Shown: positions 43,423-54,976 of the stretch, in pieces
Layout: each line of letters begins with the position of its first letter
How positions within the stretch are numbered: the first letter of the stretch is position 1
Assembly: GCA_004352715.1 (NCBI GenBank)
Contig: SCFE01000071.1
Span: 112,606-176,605, forward strand
Direction of reading: 5' to 3'
Length of the DNA: 64,000 nucleotides
From: Hofstenia miamia
Lineage: Eukaryota; Xenacoelomorpha; Acoela
Notes under the pieces: model-generated
Databases searched by the model: none
The model's input: only the letters and a program-made list of their open reading frames with translations
Told to the model about the DNA's origin: nothing
Made by a program: the position numbers and the translations under genes

Positions 43423-43644
43423 TTAATTCGCTGAATAAAATATTTTTTTCTTTAAAAAATCAAAATTCTGTTTTTTGAATTTTAATTGTATGTCTGAAAT
43501 ATCTGTCGGTGTACTACACTCCGGATTGAACTTCTCCTCTAGAAGTGTGAAGTGGGTGTAATCGCAGGCAACTCCTGTGACCTCTGACACACAGAATGCT
43601 CTGCATTGAATCTGATCAATTATGTGTGGCCGAGGCAATATCAT
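43423..43644 (-). CDS. Candidate Cys-rich exon, minus strand
   Basis: The region 43480-43700 is GC-richer than its flanks. It encodes LPRPHIIDQIQCRAFCVSEV, then GVACDYTHFTLLEEKFNPEC. Four cysteines in a C-x3-C-x7-C-x16-C-type pattern suggest an extracellular domain (PAN/apple-like at best). A pyrimidine-rich stretch and CAAAGTAG precede the ATG codon on the minus strand and could be an acceptor. The frame then runs into Lys/Phe-rich AT-rich translation, so the true exon probably ends earlier. The function is unknown. Confidence 0.35.
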   Translation of the reverse strand: MILPRPHIIDQIQCRAFCVSEVTGVACDYTHFTLLEEKFNPECSTPTDISDIQLKFKKQNFDFLKKKIFYSAN

Positions 43645-43699
43645 CTACTTTGAGAGGGTTGACTCCTCCTTGACTTCACCAGCCAAGTTTACTAACAAA

Positions 43700-45099
43700 T
43701 AGATTATTGATATGAGCTCGTTTACCAAACCCTAGAATCAATAAAAAAAGTTGACAGAGTATACTTCTTTTACAATTTTGAGTAGATTTCCCTCTTTGCA
43801 ATTTCCTTCATTTTTCCTTCATCTCAATTATTATTATTCGTGAAACATATTTATTTTATAATATTTATAGGTCTAGTCCACTTGGCACAATTTTGGGCCT
43901 TTCATTCTGAATCTGGTGACCCTGATTTATCTACTTAAATTTCCATTAGTTATCTTCAACTTTCAATTTGATAATTAGTATAATTTTTGCAAACAATTAA
44001 ATTTATATTCACTATTAACAATTTATATAAATAGTTGGAGCCACTCGCTATCAAGGTGATAGATAAAATTCATTAGATATTCGTTGTTCGATCTATTTGA
44101 AGAGATTTGGAATTGAATTACATAAACAAACAAAGGAAATTATTAAAAATTTAACCTTTGTAAACAAGAGGTGATTCTCACTATTATTTATACGCATGAC
44201 AAAATATTATTGGCTGCATGTCTTAACATAGATAATCAACTAATATTTTTCCAGAAATTGGTAAAAAAATTTACATTGTTTATTATTTATTCAATAGAAG
44301 TTAGCGATCTTAGAAAAGAAAAAACTTAGATTCACATTAATGCTTTAAAAATTAGTAAAACTGTATTAAAATATTATAAGATTCTTTTTAAATGCAACTT
44401 TTGAGAATATATATTGCGCTATTGATTAATTTCTATTAGACAAAATTGTTTCAGATACTAGTTTAGTTTTTAAAAAACAAGTTTTCAAAAAACATTCCCT
44501 AAAAGAAATCCCTTAAATCAAAAAATTTCCATGGTATTCTATATTATCTTATAACACTGGTTGAATTTTCATATCATATATCGCAAAATGATATGGAACA
44601 TGTAACCATATCTTTCTATATACATTTCTTTTGGCCACTTAACTAACGAATTCATATCAATGTAGAAAGTGGCACCGGAAATTAATTTTGAGACAAGTCA
44701 AATGTTAATTAGAATTTTCTACTTCCAAATATAGCTCTTTCAATTTCGTGTTTTAATATCCGACTATGATTTCAAATATCTAAGAGAGACTCTTGGACTC
44801 ATTCATTTTCAAAATGTCCAATCCTGCAGTCCAACAAAATTATTTATTAATGACTTTTTTAGTTGATAAGGGAGATCTTTCCATTTTATTTGGGTGGTAA
44901 AAGACTTTTTCCTATCTCTTACGTATAAGCAATTGGAAAATTTCCTAGTTATTCAAAAGAACAACCACGGAGAACTGAAGAGTATCTATTTCTTAATCCA
45001 ATATACAGAACATTGTATTAAATTTAAAAACGTTTTGTTTTCATATAAATACGGCTTATAATAAAGGGTAACGGTGTACTTTATTGCATCAAATATTTG

Positions 45100-45146
<47 letters not shown>

Positions 45147-45185
45147 ACATATAATCATAGAAAATGGTCAACACATCTTAAGATC
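43700..45185. other. AT-rich region, microsatellite, no recognised gene
   Basis: An (AT)n tract lies at about 45102-45139. No coding motif was found elsewhere. Confidence 0.4.
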
Positions 45186-45193
45186 AATAAAAA

Positions 45194-45625
45194 ATGTTTT
45201 TTATGACCAAAATAAGTTATAATTTTACTTCCTCTAAAATCCGAAGAGATTTATCCAAACTATCAGGTAGCTACATGTATTTATGTAATATCTGCATGAA
45301 CAACAGAATTAAAAAGAATGCATGGCGAATTCAACGTCAAAACTTTGTTAATGTAAACCACATTACACACCCGATCCACAGCCCACAAAAAAAGGTCGTC
45401 AACCCGCAACAGCCCTCAGCCAAAAGCCTAAAGCAAAAAATAAAATCAATCAACAAAAAAAACTAAACTAAGCTAAAGGCAAAATTGTACTCAAAAAATG
45501 AAGACTTCTTCAAAACTGTGAAATTTCCTACCCGCAACCTGCACGGGTTGACTCGATCCACTTCCAACTTTGCAACACACTACACTGCTATAGCTAAAGC
45601 AGTTCTAACTTCCATGCCTAAATAA
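45194..45625 (+). pseudogene. Unrecognised coding-like frame split by one stop
   Basis: From an ATG the frame runs 90 codons to TAA (45464-45466) and then continues open in the same frame for another 52 codons (KLYSKNEDFFKTVKFPTRNL, then HGLTRSTSNFATHYTAIAKA). Composition is far from chance for this AT-rich region, especially in the second part. It is rich in Lys, Asn, Ser and Thr, with a CNIC pair near residue 32. I know no family with this sequence. It may be a non-enzymatic ORF of a mobile element or a host pseudogene; the stop could also be read through or spliced out. Confidence 0.4.
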
Positions 45626-46902
45626 TTGTTTTTCTACAAAGGCATTTTTTTAGGCATAGCTGACCGTGCAAAGCTAATTTTGTACTTAAGGGCAGTTGAC
45701 AGTAGCCTGCCGTTGGCTCTAAGGCTTTGCCAAAACCGGTCGATAGCTGTGATTTTTTGCCAGTTGGCGCTTTTACTGCAACTAAGTGCAATGCAAATAT
45801 TCAAATATGCCCATACTTCAAACAATTGAAGAAAATCTCGAAAACGTTCAAGTTTTAAAAACAACAATCCAAATACTAATCATAGAAACAAATTGTTCAT
45901 CATAATATTAAAAAAATTTTATGCGAGCAAATAAATAAAATTTCGTTACCATGGGCTGGGCTGAGCCGTTTCTATTATCGGCAATAATATTTCCTCATCC
46001 AATAAACACACTTTCACATCCCTTTTGTATTGCATGTAAATTTCTGATACAGGAAATTGGGACATCATTAGTACTTTCAGAAATGGCTACAGAACACTAG
46101 CCTAAATACGGAAATCGTTGTGATATCTAATGCTCGTTGTTAACAATTTTGGTGTGGCCAATATATCGGGTACATTTTTTAATGTGTAGGAGCAGCCCAA
46201 GAATATAGTTATCTACAGAAAGTTTGTGATGTACAACAGTTTACTGCATGAATTTGCAATACATATATAACTTTAAATTATATAATTTTATTCTCTATAA
46301 GTGTATTTTATTGAGAACAAATCTGGAAATGAAATTACCTGAAGTAATTAATATGAATATCATTGGATCCAAAGTATTCCAAAATTCTAGTAGGTGTGAA
46401 TTAGCACCTCCTACAAATAATAGCACGTGTCTTCCCTGAATTGGTATTTTGGCTCATCCAATAGTCAGCTTAATCAACCACTGCTAGGGCTATAGAGAAC
46501 CAATCTGTGCCAAATGTTTATGAGACAGGGCTGGTAGACGCCAAGTGCAAAACCAACTAGGGCGTTAAAATATTTGTCCTGCATAACCCTGATCACTAGT
46601 TCTAAGATTTATGGAAAGATCTGGATATTTGTGGAAAACTATAGAATGTTTTCAAAATAGTTACAGAAATAGAAGACAATTTCACTTCCATATGCAAGCC
46701 TGTGTTTTGGACAAATATAAAATTTATTTATAAATGGAATATATTACTGCAAAACATAAGTTTCAACAAGCTATTTTTAATTAATGAAAATTGCATATAA
46801 TAAATTTATATTTTAAAATAAAAAATGACAAACTGAACATAATGATGCTACTGGTTGCAATAAGCGGGAGGTGCACACAAAATCCCACCGAGCTGCTTAT
46901 AA

Positions 46903-46903
46903 T

Positions 46904-46951
<48 letters not shown>

Positions 46952-47570
46952 TTATTATCCATATATGGAGACTAAACAGTAGTATATAAACAAAATTTAC
47001 ATTAATAATGAACATAAGGCACTCGGCAGAAACGACATAAACATATTGCATATTTCTTACAGTTGTTTTTTAGTTAATAGTTAAAGTTATTTAAAAACTG
47101 TTGTTGGAAGAAGTCTTTTAATGATCTTTTTACTTGTTTCAATGATCCATATAAATTGATGGAAGTATTTTGATGTATATAATTTGTAAGTATTGCAATT
47201 CTATTTAAATAAAAAGATCTGGTTGATTGTTTTCTTATGTCCTTTGATTTGAAAATTGTAAGATTTGAAGAACGAACCCGGTAATTTGTTGGTAGATATT
47301 CAGATATTATTTTTGATAGTTCCAATTATATTGGTCATTCAATAGCTTATTAAAATATATTAAATCAAGTAACTGAAAATAATAAGGTATCGGAAGCATG
47401 TTTAAGCGTATCAATTGTGATTTATAATCAAGACCTGGTAGTATCCACTTAAAAATAAATACGTTCAACAGTAAAAACCTACTGACGAAGAAGCCATATA
47501 AATTGCAGTGGAAATTTCTGTGCAATCTTTTCAGCAACAGTAGCATCATTGCGTAGGTCAGAAATTTATA
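46903..47570 (-). pseudogene. C-terminal remnant of a non-LTR reverse transcriptase with (AAT)n tail
   Basis: Minus frames give LPGLDYKSQLIRLNMLPIPY and FQLLDLIYFNKLLN (47307-47549), the Y-x-x-R-L-x-x-L-x-L-x-P-x-x-x-R-R...D-L-x-x-x-Y-K region after the RT. Another frame follows with NYRVRSSNLTIF, FYLNRIAILTNYIHQ (47074-47325). The element then ends in an (ATT)n microsatellite (46903-46951 on the plus strand), the simple-repeat tail of this group. A frameshift lies between the two parts. Confidence 0.7.
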
Positions 47571-47579
47571 TGATTCTCT

Positions 47580-49085
47580 TACTAAAAGAAAAATAATTTA
47601 ATCTTCGTTATATAAATTCTTAAGGTTCAAAATTTTGACACTGGCTGAATTGAAAAACGGGTGGATAGTGTTTAAATTTCAATTGTGTAAAGAAAAAGAT
47701 GATTAAATCTCTGTCATTGCTAATTAATAATGAATAATCTGTTAACAATAAAATAAATAAGAAGAAACATAGAACAAATAATGTTCTTAGGACGATCTAG
47801 TTTAGACAAATATGAACAAATTACATATGTACTTAAGAACAGGTGAATCAATTGATGTTGTTTGTTAACCTAAATTCCAATAAATTGTAGAATAGTATTC
47901 TACAATTTCATTAAAGCAAATGTTTTTAATCATTATAAATTAGAAAAGATTATGGCATACATTTATATATCTTTCCGTGTTCACGGCTGTAGGGGCACAT
48001 TCTTGTCAACATTCAAAGTCTAAAACAGAATTGGAAATGAATGAGGTTTTTATTATGACATATATATATATATATTATGCAAAATATTTATTTTACAAGG
48101 CCTTAAATTTTGTTTGGGTTAGCCTAATTCTTAGCTTTAAAATTACGCAACAAAGGATGTGTTGAAATTGCCTTGAATCTTCCACTTAGTGAATTATGAT
48201 AACTGCAAATTATTACTTTTAAAAAACCCAAAATCGTCCTAATTTTGATTAAATAAGTGGATTGAAAGTAGATTATGATTACAGGGAGGGATGCCTTGTC
48301 TTGAACATCTTGAAAAAACAGCAACGTTTTTAATATTTTTTATTTCAAGTAAATGGAAATTATAATGTCTATTTGCATTGTACACGGGATGACCAAAAAC
48401 CTGGAAAACTGGCGCATTGCTTGCTATAGCTATAGCGACACATTCATTGCTAGCGATAGTCATTTTGAGACATAGTGATATAGCGATAGATAAAGTTGGA
48501 AGATAGCCATAGCGATTGATACTCTTTATTAACAAATCAGTACATCACAACACAAAATCTTTTGATTTTTCTCACAAAACTTGCACAAAACTCGAAAACT
48601 TAAAATTGCAGATACAATATATTTTTGGAAACAATTTCCAATACTTGTACAAGAGTTAGCTTGTGAGATTTTGTTGAACGACGATTATCAAGCAATGGTG
48701 ATCTTCTTTCGAAGAGTAGAATTGGTGATTCTCAAGTTGAATGATATAAATTAATTTCTAATATAAGTTTATAAGAATTAAAGAATATTGTTTAATTTGA
48801 TATTTTTCAACGAGAAAAACAACATTTTAATAACATCGTTCTCTCTATTGTTGCATGTTTTTCTGTCTATTAACAACATTGAGTTCTCATGATCCTAAAT
48901 TAAAAAGGGTCCAGATTGATGTTATGAATGTGCGTAAGATGTCCAATATTGTGTTCAAATATCCGCGTTTCAAAATATCGAACAGTCTCACCACTTTCCA
49001 CAGACATCACAATTATAAGAATATAATATTGATGAGGCTAACGATGTAGGAATATGATCTTTATTTTGCAACAAATTAGAGGTCC
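47580..49085. other. AT-rich region with GCGATAG-like low complexity
   Basis: The segment 48417-48520 contains repeated GCTATAGC/AGCGATAG words of irregular spacing. No protein motif was recognised. Confidence 0.4.
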
Positions 49086-49088
49086 TAA

Positions 49089-49364
49089 ATGATGCAAGTA
49101 TTGCGACAATATTTGTTTTTTTTATATTATAGCGTCTGTAAATTTGCAGGTGATATTCCGTTTATAGTTCTAATTCAAACACCTTTTGCACAGTCGTCTC
49201 ATTCAGAGATAAATTATGTTCAAGAATGGAGGGAAAAGAATTTACTTCTGCTAAATATGAGCAAAGCTGTTCAACTCAATGTTCGACATAGCAAATATTG
49301 GAATCCAGTATCTAATGAACTACAATGTGCTAAAGAACATAATTTTCATGATGTTCATGCATAG
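49089..49364 (+). pseudogene. Non-LTR reverse transcriptase palm remnant
   Basis: The frame contains CKFAGDIPFIVLIQ followed by SEINYVQEWREKNLLLLNMSKA. This matches the catalytic K-F-A-D-D-x-T region and the downstream E-I-x-x-V-x-x-W-x-x-x-N-x-L-x-L-N-x-x-K-T motif, but the Asp pair reads GD, so it is inactive. The rest of the element is not visible. A Penelope-like fragment follows on the other strand. Confidence 0.65.
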
Positions 49365-49379
49365 ATTGATTGCATAAAT

Positions 49380-50170
49380 TCAGTTTCTTATTTTCTTCTA
49401 ATTCCATTGTAAATTGTAGTTCAGACAATATATTTCCAATATTATTTATAAATTTAGAGGCATTTTTTTCATTATCAAATATTCCAAGCATATCATCAGC
49501 ATATCTTCGATGAAGTAATTATTCAAAATCATCAAAACCGATTTCTATTATATCCCTCCCAAATATTGCAATAGTGGGTCCCAAGGTTGATCCAATGGCC
49601 ATATTTTCAATTTGGTTTCCTATTTTTCGATTAAATAGAAGCAAATATATAATAATGTTAATTCCAATAATACTTTAAGAAGTGAATGTGAAATTTTATC
49701 TTCATTAATTAGCTTCAATATGTTATTTATAGTTTTTTTGACAGATATATTTGCGCAGAAGATCTGTCAAGCATCTAACCTATAACCATAAACTTTGCTC
49801 TCTCTGGATATTTTTAAAGAAACGGTTCAATTTATCTACAAAATCAAATGAATCCTTCAAATTGTATTTTTTTGGAATAAAATATTTCAACATATCAAGC
49901 CATTTAGAAAGATTGTAGGTGATTGAATTAATTAACGACAATATTGATTTAGCCTTTATGTATTTAACTAAGAGGTACAATCTTGCAGGTTGACCGCCAA
50001 CATTCCTAATAGAGCTATAAATATCCTTGCTTATTATGTGCTTTCTTTTCATGTCAAATACTATTTTATTTAATTTCCTTTCTTTATAAGTGAAATGATT
50101 GAACTTAATGCACTTATTTTCATATATCCTTTGAAATTTATCGTTATCTTGCAATATATCACACATCTTT
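49380..50170 (-). pseudogene. Second Penelope-like reverse transcriptase remnant
   Basis: On the minus strand a 128-codon open frame (50166-49780) has LYLLVKYIKAKSILSLINSI, TYNLSKWLDMLKYFI and NLKDSFDFVDKLN, the PLE motif between the P-K-x-H box and D-V-x-S-L-F. Further on RYADDMLGIFDNEKN (about 49515-49470) is the catalytic box with both Asp, then NIGNILSELQFTMELEENKK, the family's L-N-x-x-H-x-x-L-x-F-T-x-E-x-E. The part between is frameshifted. Upstream DNA to about 50560 may hold the N-terminus. It is a different PLE family from the one at 33100-36770, judging by motif wording. Confidence 0.75.
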
Positions 50171-50906
50171 TAAATTCAACTTTATACATAATTGTGCCAC
50201 TACTTTTTAACATAATTGCAGATACAACATAAATCAAGATTGTTGCTTAGATCTTTCAGTTATTTATACAACGTCCTAATTTTGTTGATATATTTGGTTG
50301 TTTTAAATAAAATGGTAAAGAATGTAATATTTTCCTTTTATAAAAAATCAATGTCTTCCTGATATTTCAAGTCTTCTGAAAAATTGATTCTGCACATGTT
50401 TTGAAAACCAGCTCATGCTAAAGCCTTTGGATTGAGCTTTATGTTGATCTCTTGTTAAATTCTTTGAAGACAACAACTATCAGATATTTTGTTTTCTGAG
50501 GAAAGCTTTATTAATTCTGTCCACAAAGACAGATATTGTCGCATCTATGAAAAAGAAAGACAAGACTATCTATCTGATGGTTTCAGATCTTAAACATCTT
50601 CATTAGTTATAAACGTTTAAGAACTTTTAGGAAACAAGTGAAAGATTTGGACAAATTAATGGTAGAATTAAGGTTAAATGTTATTTCTATAGTCGCTTTT
50701 AACACCTTCAAAATGTACAATTACTTTATGCAATTCAAAATGTGTAATATCAGGTTTCACCACAATGTAATGTTTCGGGAGCAAAAGTTGTGATTAATAT
50801 ACATTGTTGATATTTCATAATCCATCAACTATCCTGTTTGCCTATGATTTAAGTGTACACAATTCAAATAATTTTAAATTATTACTGTTTGAAATGAAAC
50901 TGTTAA

Positions 50907-51442
50907 GGTAACCCTTGGCACCTGAAAAAAATTTTTTTATGGTTGGCTGCTTAAAAAAATCTATTGCATATAATTGCTAGACATTCTCATGTAGTTTACA
51001 AAAGTTTTGAGAAAAAATTTGCAACTTGCGTATATTTTTGATTAGCCACTCAGAGCACTGTTGCTGGGCTGTTTTGTGATATTCTGAGCTGAATGTTTTA
51101 CATATAGTACTCTCTATGCCCCTATCAATGAGGAACAAAACCTACTAACTGAAACTAGAGAGGAGGAGCTTTATTTTGATATGAAACTTTACTATGGCAG
51201 CAAAATTAAAACTCTCTAACTTTTGTGTCAAAGATGTGTTGTTTTTTTGAAATGATGCATAAAATACAGCATTGTATCCTATAGGGACATGAAACAAAAC
51301 TAAATTACAACATTATATCGTTTTTATTTTGAAAAAACATGATTGCAATTCTAAAGTAGACATATTTTGCTAAGTAAATCAGCAAAAAAAAATTTTTTAT
51401 AATTTTGAGGCTTAACCATGAAACCAGGTGCCGTAGGTTACC
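50907..51442. mobile_element. TTAA-flanked MITE (536 bp)
   Basis: The ends GGTAACCCTTGGCACCTG and (reverse complement of the right end) GGTAACCTACGGCACCTG form about 18-bp terminal inverted repeats, directly bordered by TTAA on both sides (50903-50906 and 51443-51446). TTAA duplications are typical of piggyBac-type insertion. The interior has no open frame of note and contains paired poly-A/poly-T stretches just inside each end. It is non-autonomous. Confidence 0.75.
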
Positions 51443-51449
51443 TTAAGTT

Positions 51450-52600
51450 CTATAGACAAGGACACACAACCTCTACTAAATGGGATTACTTTCAACTGTC
51501 ATTTAGAAGTGTGCGCAGTGGGGTCCGGTTACCCGCTGCAGCCATGCGGTTTCGATTGCTCATACACCAATGCATTTTTGTAACACCACCTTAGAGCACT
51601 CATGCCATACTTACTAGACCGGTGCAAGAAAAACGCCGAAGAATTCATAAAATTTGATAAGAAAATATCAAAGCTGTTATGAACTCAAATTTCACCTATT
51701 TTTACATTTATCTCAAAATTTAATTTTCCCAGACCACCAACTATATATATTTTCAGAATGAATTTTTAGTTAAGCTGTATATAGCTTTTTGAACTTTAAT
51801 AAACTCCATGACGAATAGTTATATTGAAGTCATTTGATTACGGCAGATATAAGAGAACCTGTAGAATCCAGTTCGCATTAAATATATTTGAGAAAAACTG
51901 CTTTAACTAATTTACAATTTATATAAATTTAGATTTAGTTGTTCCATGTAATATAAGCGGTTTATTAATAAATAAATATAATATAAATGTATTCTGTAGC
52001 TCTTGCTGAAACGAAATTAAACCTGATAGAAATTTATCACATGGTACAGTGCAAAATTAAAATGATTTGATTATTTTTTCTGGATCAAATAATCATTCCT
52101 AAATTCTTTCCTAGCTTATGCTCAAATTTCATGTATGCTACTATTTAAATTTTATTGCATTTTTCAACGATCTATACTCTATATTTAGTCACAATCAATC
52201 CAATATAATTTAATACCGTTTGCGTACGCACTTGACAGTCAGAATTTCTTCAAGGGATTCTTTTAATGTATTGTTCTTTTTGGATAATTGAGAACTTGCA
52301 TTTGCGTTATTCAGTAATTGGGAATTAAATGGCAATAAGCTGTTAATCACACGAATATAATTTCTAAATATAAATAAATATCCCTTTTGTCTTCGTTTTT
52401 CTCAGTTAAGTATAATTACTACCTGAATTAATTTTTAAATGGCCATGATAACGACTAATGATAACACTACAGTACGTTCGACTTTTTTATAAGGTTAAGA
52501 CCCGAAAATAGTAAACCACTTGTCCAATAAATTCAAACTAAGAAAATATCTTACCAAAATGGTACAATGTCTAAGAACATTAACTTTAAGCAGCTTGGGG
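51450..52600. other. AT-rich region without recognised genes
   Basis: A GC-richer stretch at 51500-51620 (GTGGGGTCCGGTTACCCGC and neighbours) could be repeat debris. No coding motif was seen. Confidence 0.4.
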
Positions 52601-52996
52601 ATCTGAAAGCACAATGTGATAGAGAGGAGATTCGCTTCATTTTTCGTTCTGTCCCATCGAGGCATGCCGTTGCGCGAAGCATCCAGTCGCAGAGGCCGCG
52701 ACTTCTGACATTGCGCACATCACTCCCCAATGGGTTTGGAATATCTTTACACATATCAAGAAACAGTCAAAATTATTTGTTGCCTTCACGGGATCAAAAC
52801 CATAGAAATAAATGAAAATTAGGCATGGAGAGAATCATTTCTTATTGATCTCTTCAAGACCAATACACTTTAAGAGACATTTTCAACATTGCATTAGAGG
52901 ATCTTTCCCAAAAGACCTACCCATGCTTTAGGATTTTCATATTTGCTAATGAGAGAAAATTGTTTGTAAAAATATCGAAAATGGTTTTCCTTTAAA
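52601..52996 (-). repeat. Dispersed repeat B (inverted partner 35693-36126)
   Basis: The match to copy A covers the whole length with indels. Plus-strand translation retains SDIAHITPQWVWNIFTHIKK, also encoded (as a close variant) on the minus strand of copy A. That peptide conservation across diverged copies hints at an old coding segment read in this direction, although both copies now have stops. Confidence 0.6.
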
Positions 52997-53061
52997 ATTG
53001 AACAATTTTATATAATATTTGATGTTAAAAAAAACACATGCATACTCTTGCGACTAAAAGG

Positions 53062-53421
53062 ACAATTGTCAATGAATATAAAATGACAATTGTCAATGAA
53101 TATAAAATGACAATTGTCAATGAATATAAAATGACAATTGTCAATGAATATAAAATGACAATTGTCAATGAATATAAAATGACAATTGTCAATGAATATA
53201 AAATGACAATTGTCAATGAATATAAAATGACAATTGTCAATGAATATAAAATGACAATTGTCAATGAATATAAAATGACAATTGTCAATGAATATAAAAT
53301 GACAATTGTCAATGAATATAAAATGACAATTGTCAATGAATATAAAATGACAATTGTCAATGAATATAAAATGACAATTGTCAATGAATATAAAATGACA
53401 ATTGTCAATGAATATAAAATG
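53062..53421. repeat. Perfect minisatellite, 15 units of 24 bp
   Basis: Fifteen identical 24-bp units start ACAATTGTC and end AAAATG. Each junction forms the palindrome GACAATTGTC. As 24 is a multiple of three and the unit has few stops, long frames are open on both strands (plus: MTIVNEYK repeated), a by-product of periodicity rather than a gene. Complete identity among units indicates recent expansion or strong homogenisation. Confidence 0.95.
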
Positions 53422-53783
53422 ACTAGTGTCAGTCAAGCTCAGCATTTTTTTTCAATTAGAATTATGAAACGATCGAGGCAGTTCAGAAAGTAAAGTTCAG
53501 TATAATTAGTGATGTCTGGAACTCAGTAGTGCTGACTCCAAGGAAATCAATTTGGGGACGTAATTTAGAAAAAAATTGTCTTGAAAACCATTTCGGCGAG
53601 TTTTTAATACGAATTTTAGCTTAAAAGGCTTCATTTAATTCGCTTTAACATAATTTATTGGGGCTCTTTTTTTCAGTTATAATGACAAACTAAATGTATA
53701 CTCAATTTATAAAAAACTTAAATATGTACAATCACAAACTGGACTAATCACATTTCTTCGTGCAAAAAAGGTATTCGTGTGCT

Positions 53784-54709
53784 CAGGGCCGGATTAATAT
53801 GTCGCGAAGTCATAGGCCTGTGAGAACTTGTTATCCTATGTCCACACATTACCTAGTTCATGGTGTACATAAAAACAAATCAATAAAATTAATATAAAAT
53901 GTATTCATAAGAGAAGAGTATAATGTATTTAAAGGGAAACAATATTGTATTAACTTTTCTTACTTACTTTGCGGCAAAGGAATGAATAATATCAATAAAA
54001 TCCAGAGTTCTGTTTACATTATAGTTTATTGCTAGCAACACTAAGCTAGACATCCTTCTCTTTCCAAGTGATGACCTCGTTTTTTAAATGAAAAAGTTTT
54101 TTCACCCTCTATATTGGCTGCACGAATAAACGTGTACATTTAGAGCATCACTTCTACCCTTGGAAATGTGTTTGTGACTTCTTCTTGGGCATATTATGTA
54201 TTAACAAAGAGCAGAGAACAGCATGGATACAATGTATACACGCAATAATATAAGCATTCTCTATGCCTTCCTGAAAAAAAGTTGAAGCTCTGTAGCTCCT
54301 GTTTTCGCTTTTTAGAGAAACGACAAAGTTCAGTGCGCAAAATCTCTCGTTAGGCAAATTGTATATTGGCTAAAACTCTAATCTGTAAGGAAGACATGAA
54401 GTTAAAATTGAGTAACATTCATCTCGTCCATTTAGTGTAGCATTATCTGCAAGATCTTCTCCAATTTCTTTCTTTCTTATATGTTATTTATCTGAAATGC
54501 ATTTGTAATCTGGCATTAGTGATTTTGCATTATCTTTTGAAATTGTGCAAGATACTTCTTGAGATTCACATAAGGCAATGAAGCTGTTGTACAATTCAAC
54601 TACTCCATAATTTCTCAACAAAGAATTCCTTGCTCAGCTAACTGCGGTACCCCCTAAAGTTCGAGGTCTTAGGAGGGGGCCTATTGAGCCTAAAGTATAA
54701 TCCAGCCCA
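53784..54709. mobile_element. hAT-like element with CAGGGCCGGATTA end, decayed
   Basis: The left end CAGGGCCGGATTAATATG and the right end, read in reverse complement as CTGGGCTGGATTATACTT, form imperfect inverted repeats like those of many hAT elements. The right flank contains GGGGGCCTATTGAGCC. The interior (926 bp) has minus-strand open segments (54154-54357) without a recognised transposase motif. An 8-bp target duplication could not be confirmed, so the class is probable only. Confidence 0.5.
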
Positions 54710-54865
54710 GCATATATTTTGATATAAGTACTGCCCCATTAGTATTACGAATTTGAAAATTATTTTGAAATAATTCTGAGACTTGCTGACATGTTTTGAT
54801 TAATCAAGATAAAACTAAATTTGAACAAAAAACGAACAAAAAAGATTATAGAGAAGTAATGCATT

Positions 54866-54976
54866 TTTCATCTTAGCAAAGCATTTGATTCAATGAATTT
54901 GAAAGTGCTTATTCAAGGATTTAGTAAAGCTGTGACAAATTTTATTCCTAGATTCGAAGGTAGTCTTAAACAATGA
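54866..54976 (+). pseudogene. Non-LTR reverse transcriptase fragment
   Basis: Thirty-six codons read FHLSKAFDSMNLKVLIQGFS and then FIPRFEGSLKQ before a stop. This matches the D-L-S-K-A-F-D-S-(I/V)-x-H/L-x-x-L-I palm motif of non-LTR RTs, with His in place of the first Asp. Flanking sequence is too degraded to follow. It is a small isolated relic. Confidence 0.55.

Noticed and set aside
48417-48520. GCGATAG words as a CRISPR-like or telomere-like array.
   Set aside because: Spacing is irregular, units vary, and there are no unique spacers. It is low complexity in a eukaryotic genome.
53008-53493. Three overlapping long open frames (127-151 codons) on both strands.
   Set aside because: They arise only because the 24-bp unit is a multiple of three and lacks stops. 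They are translations of a minisatellite.
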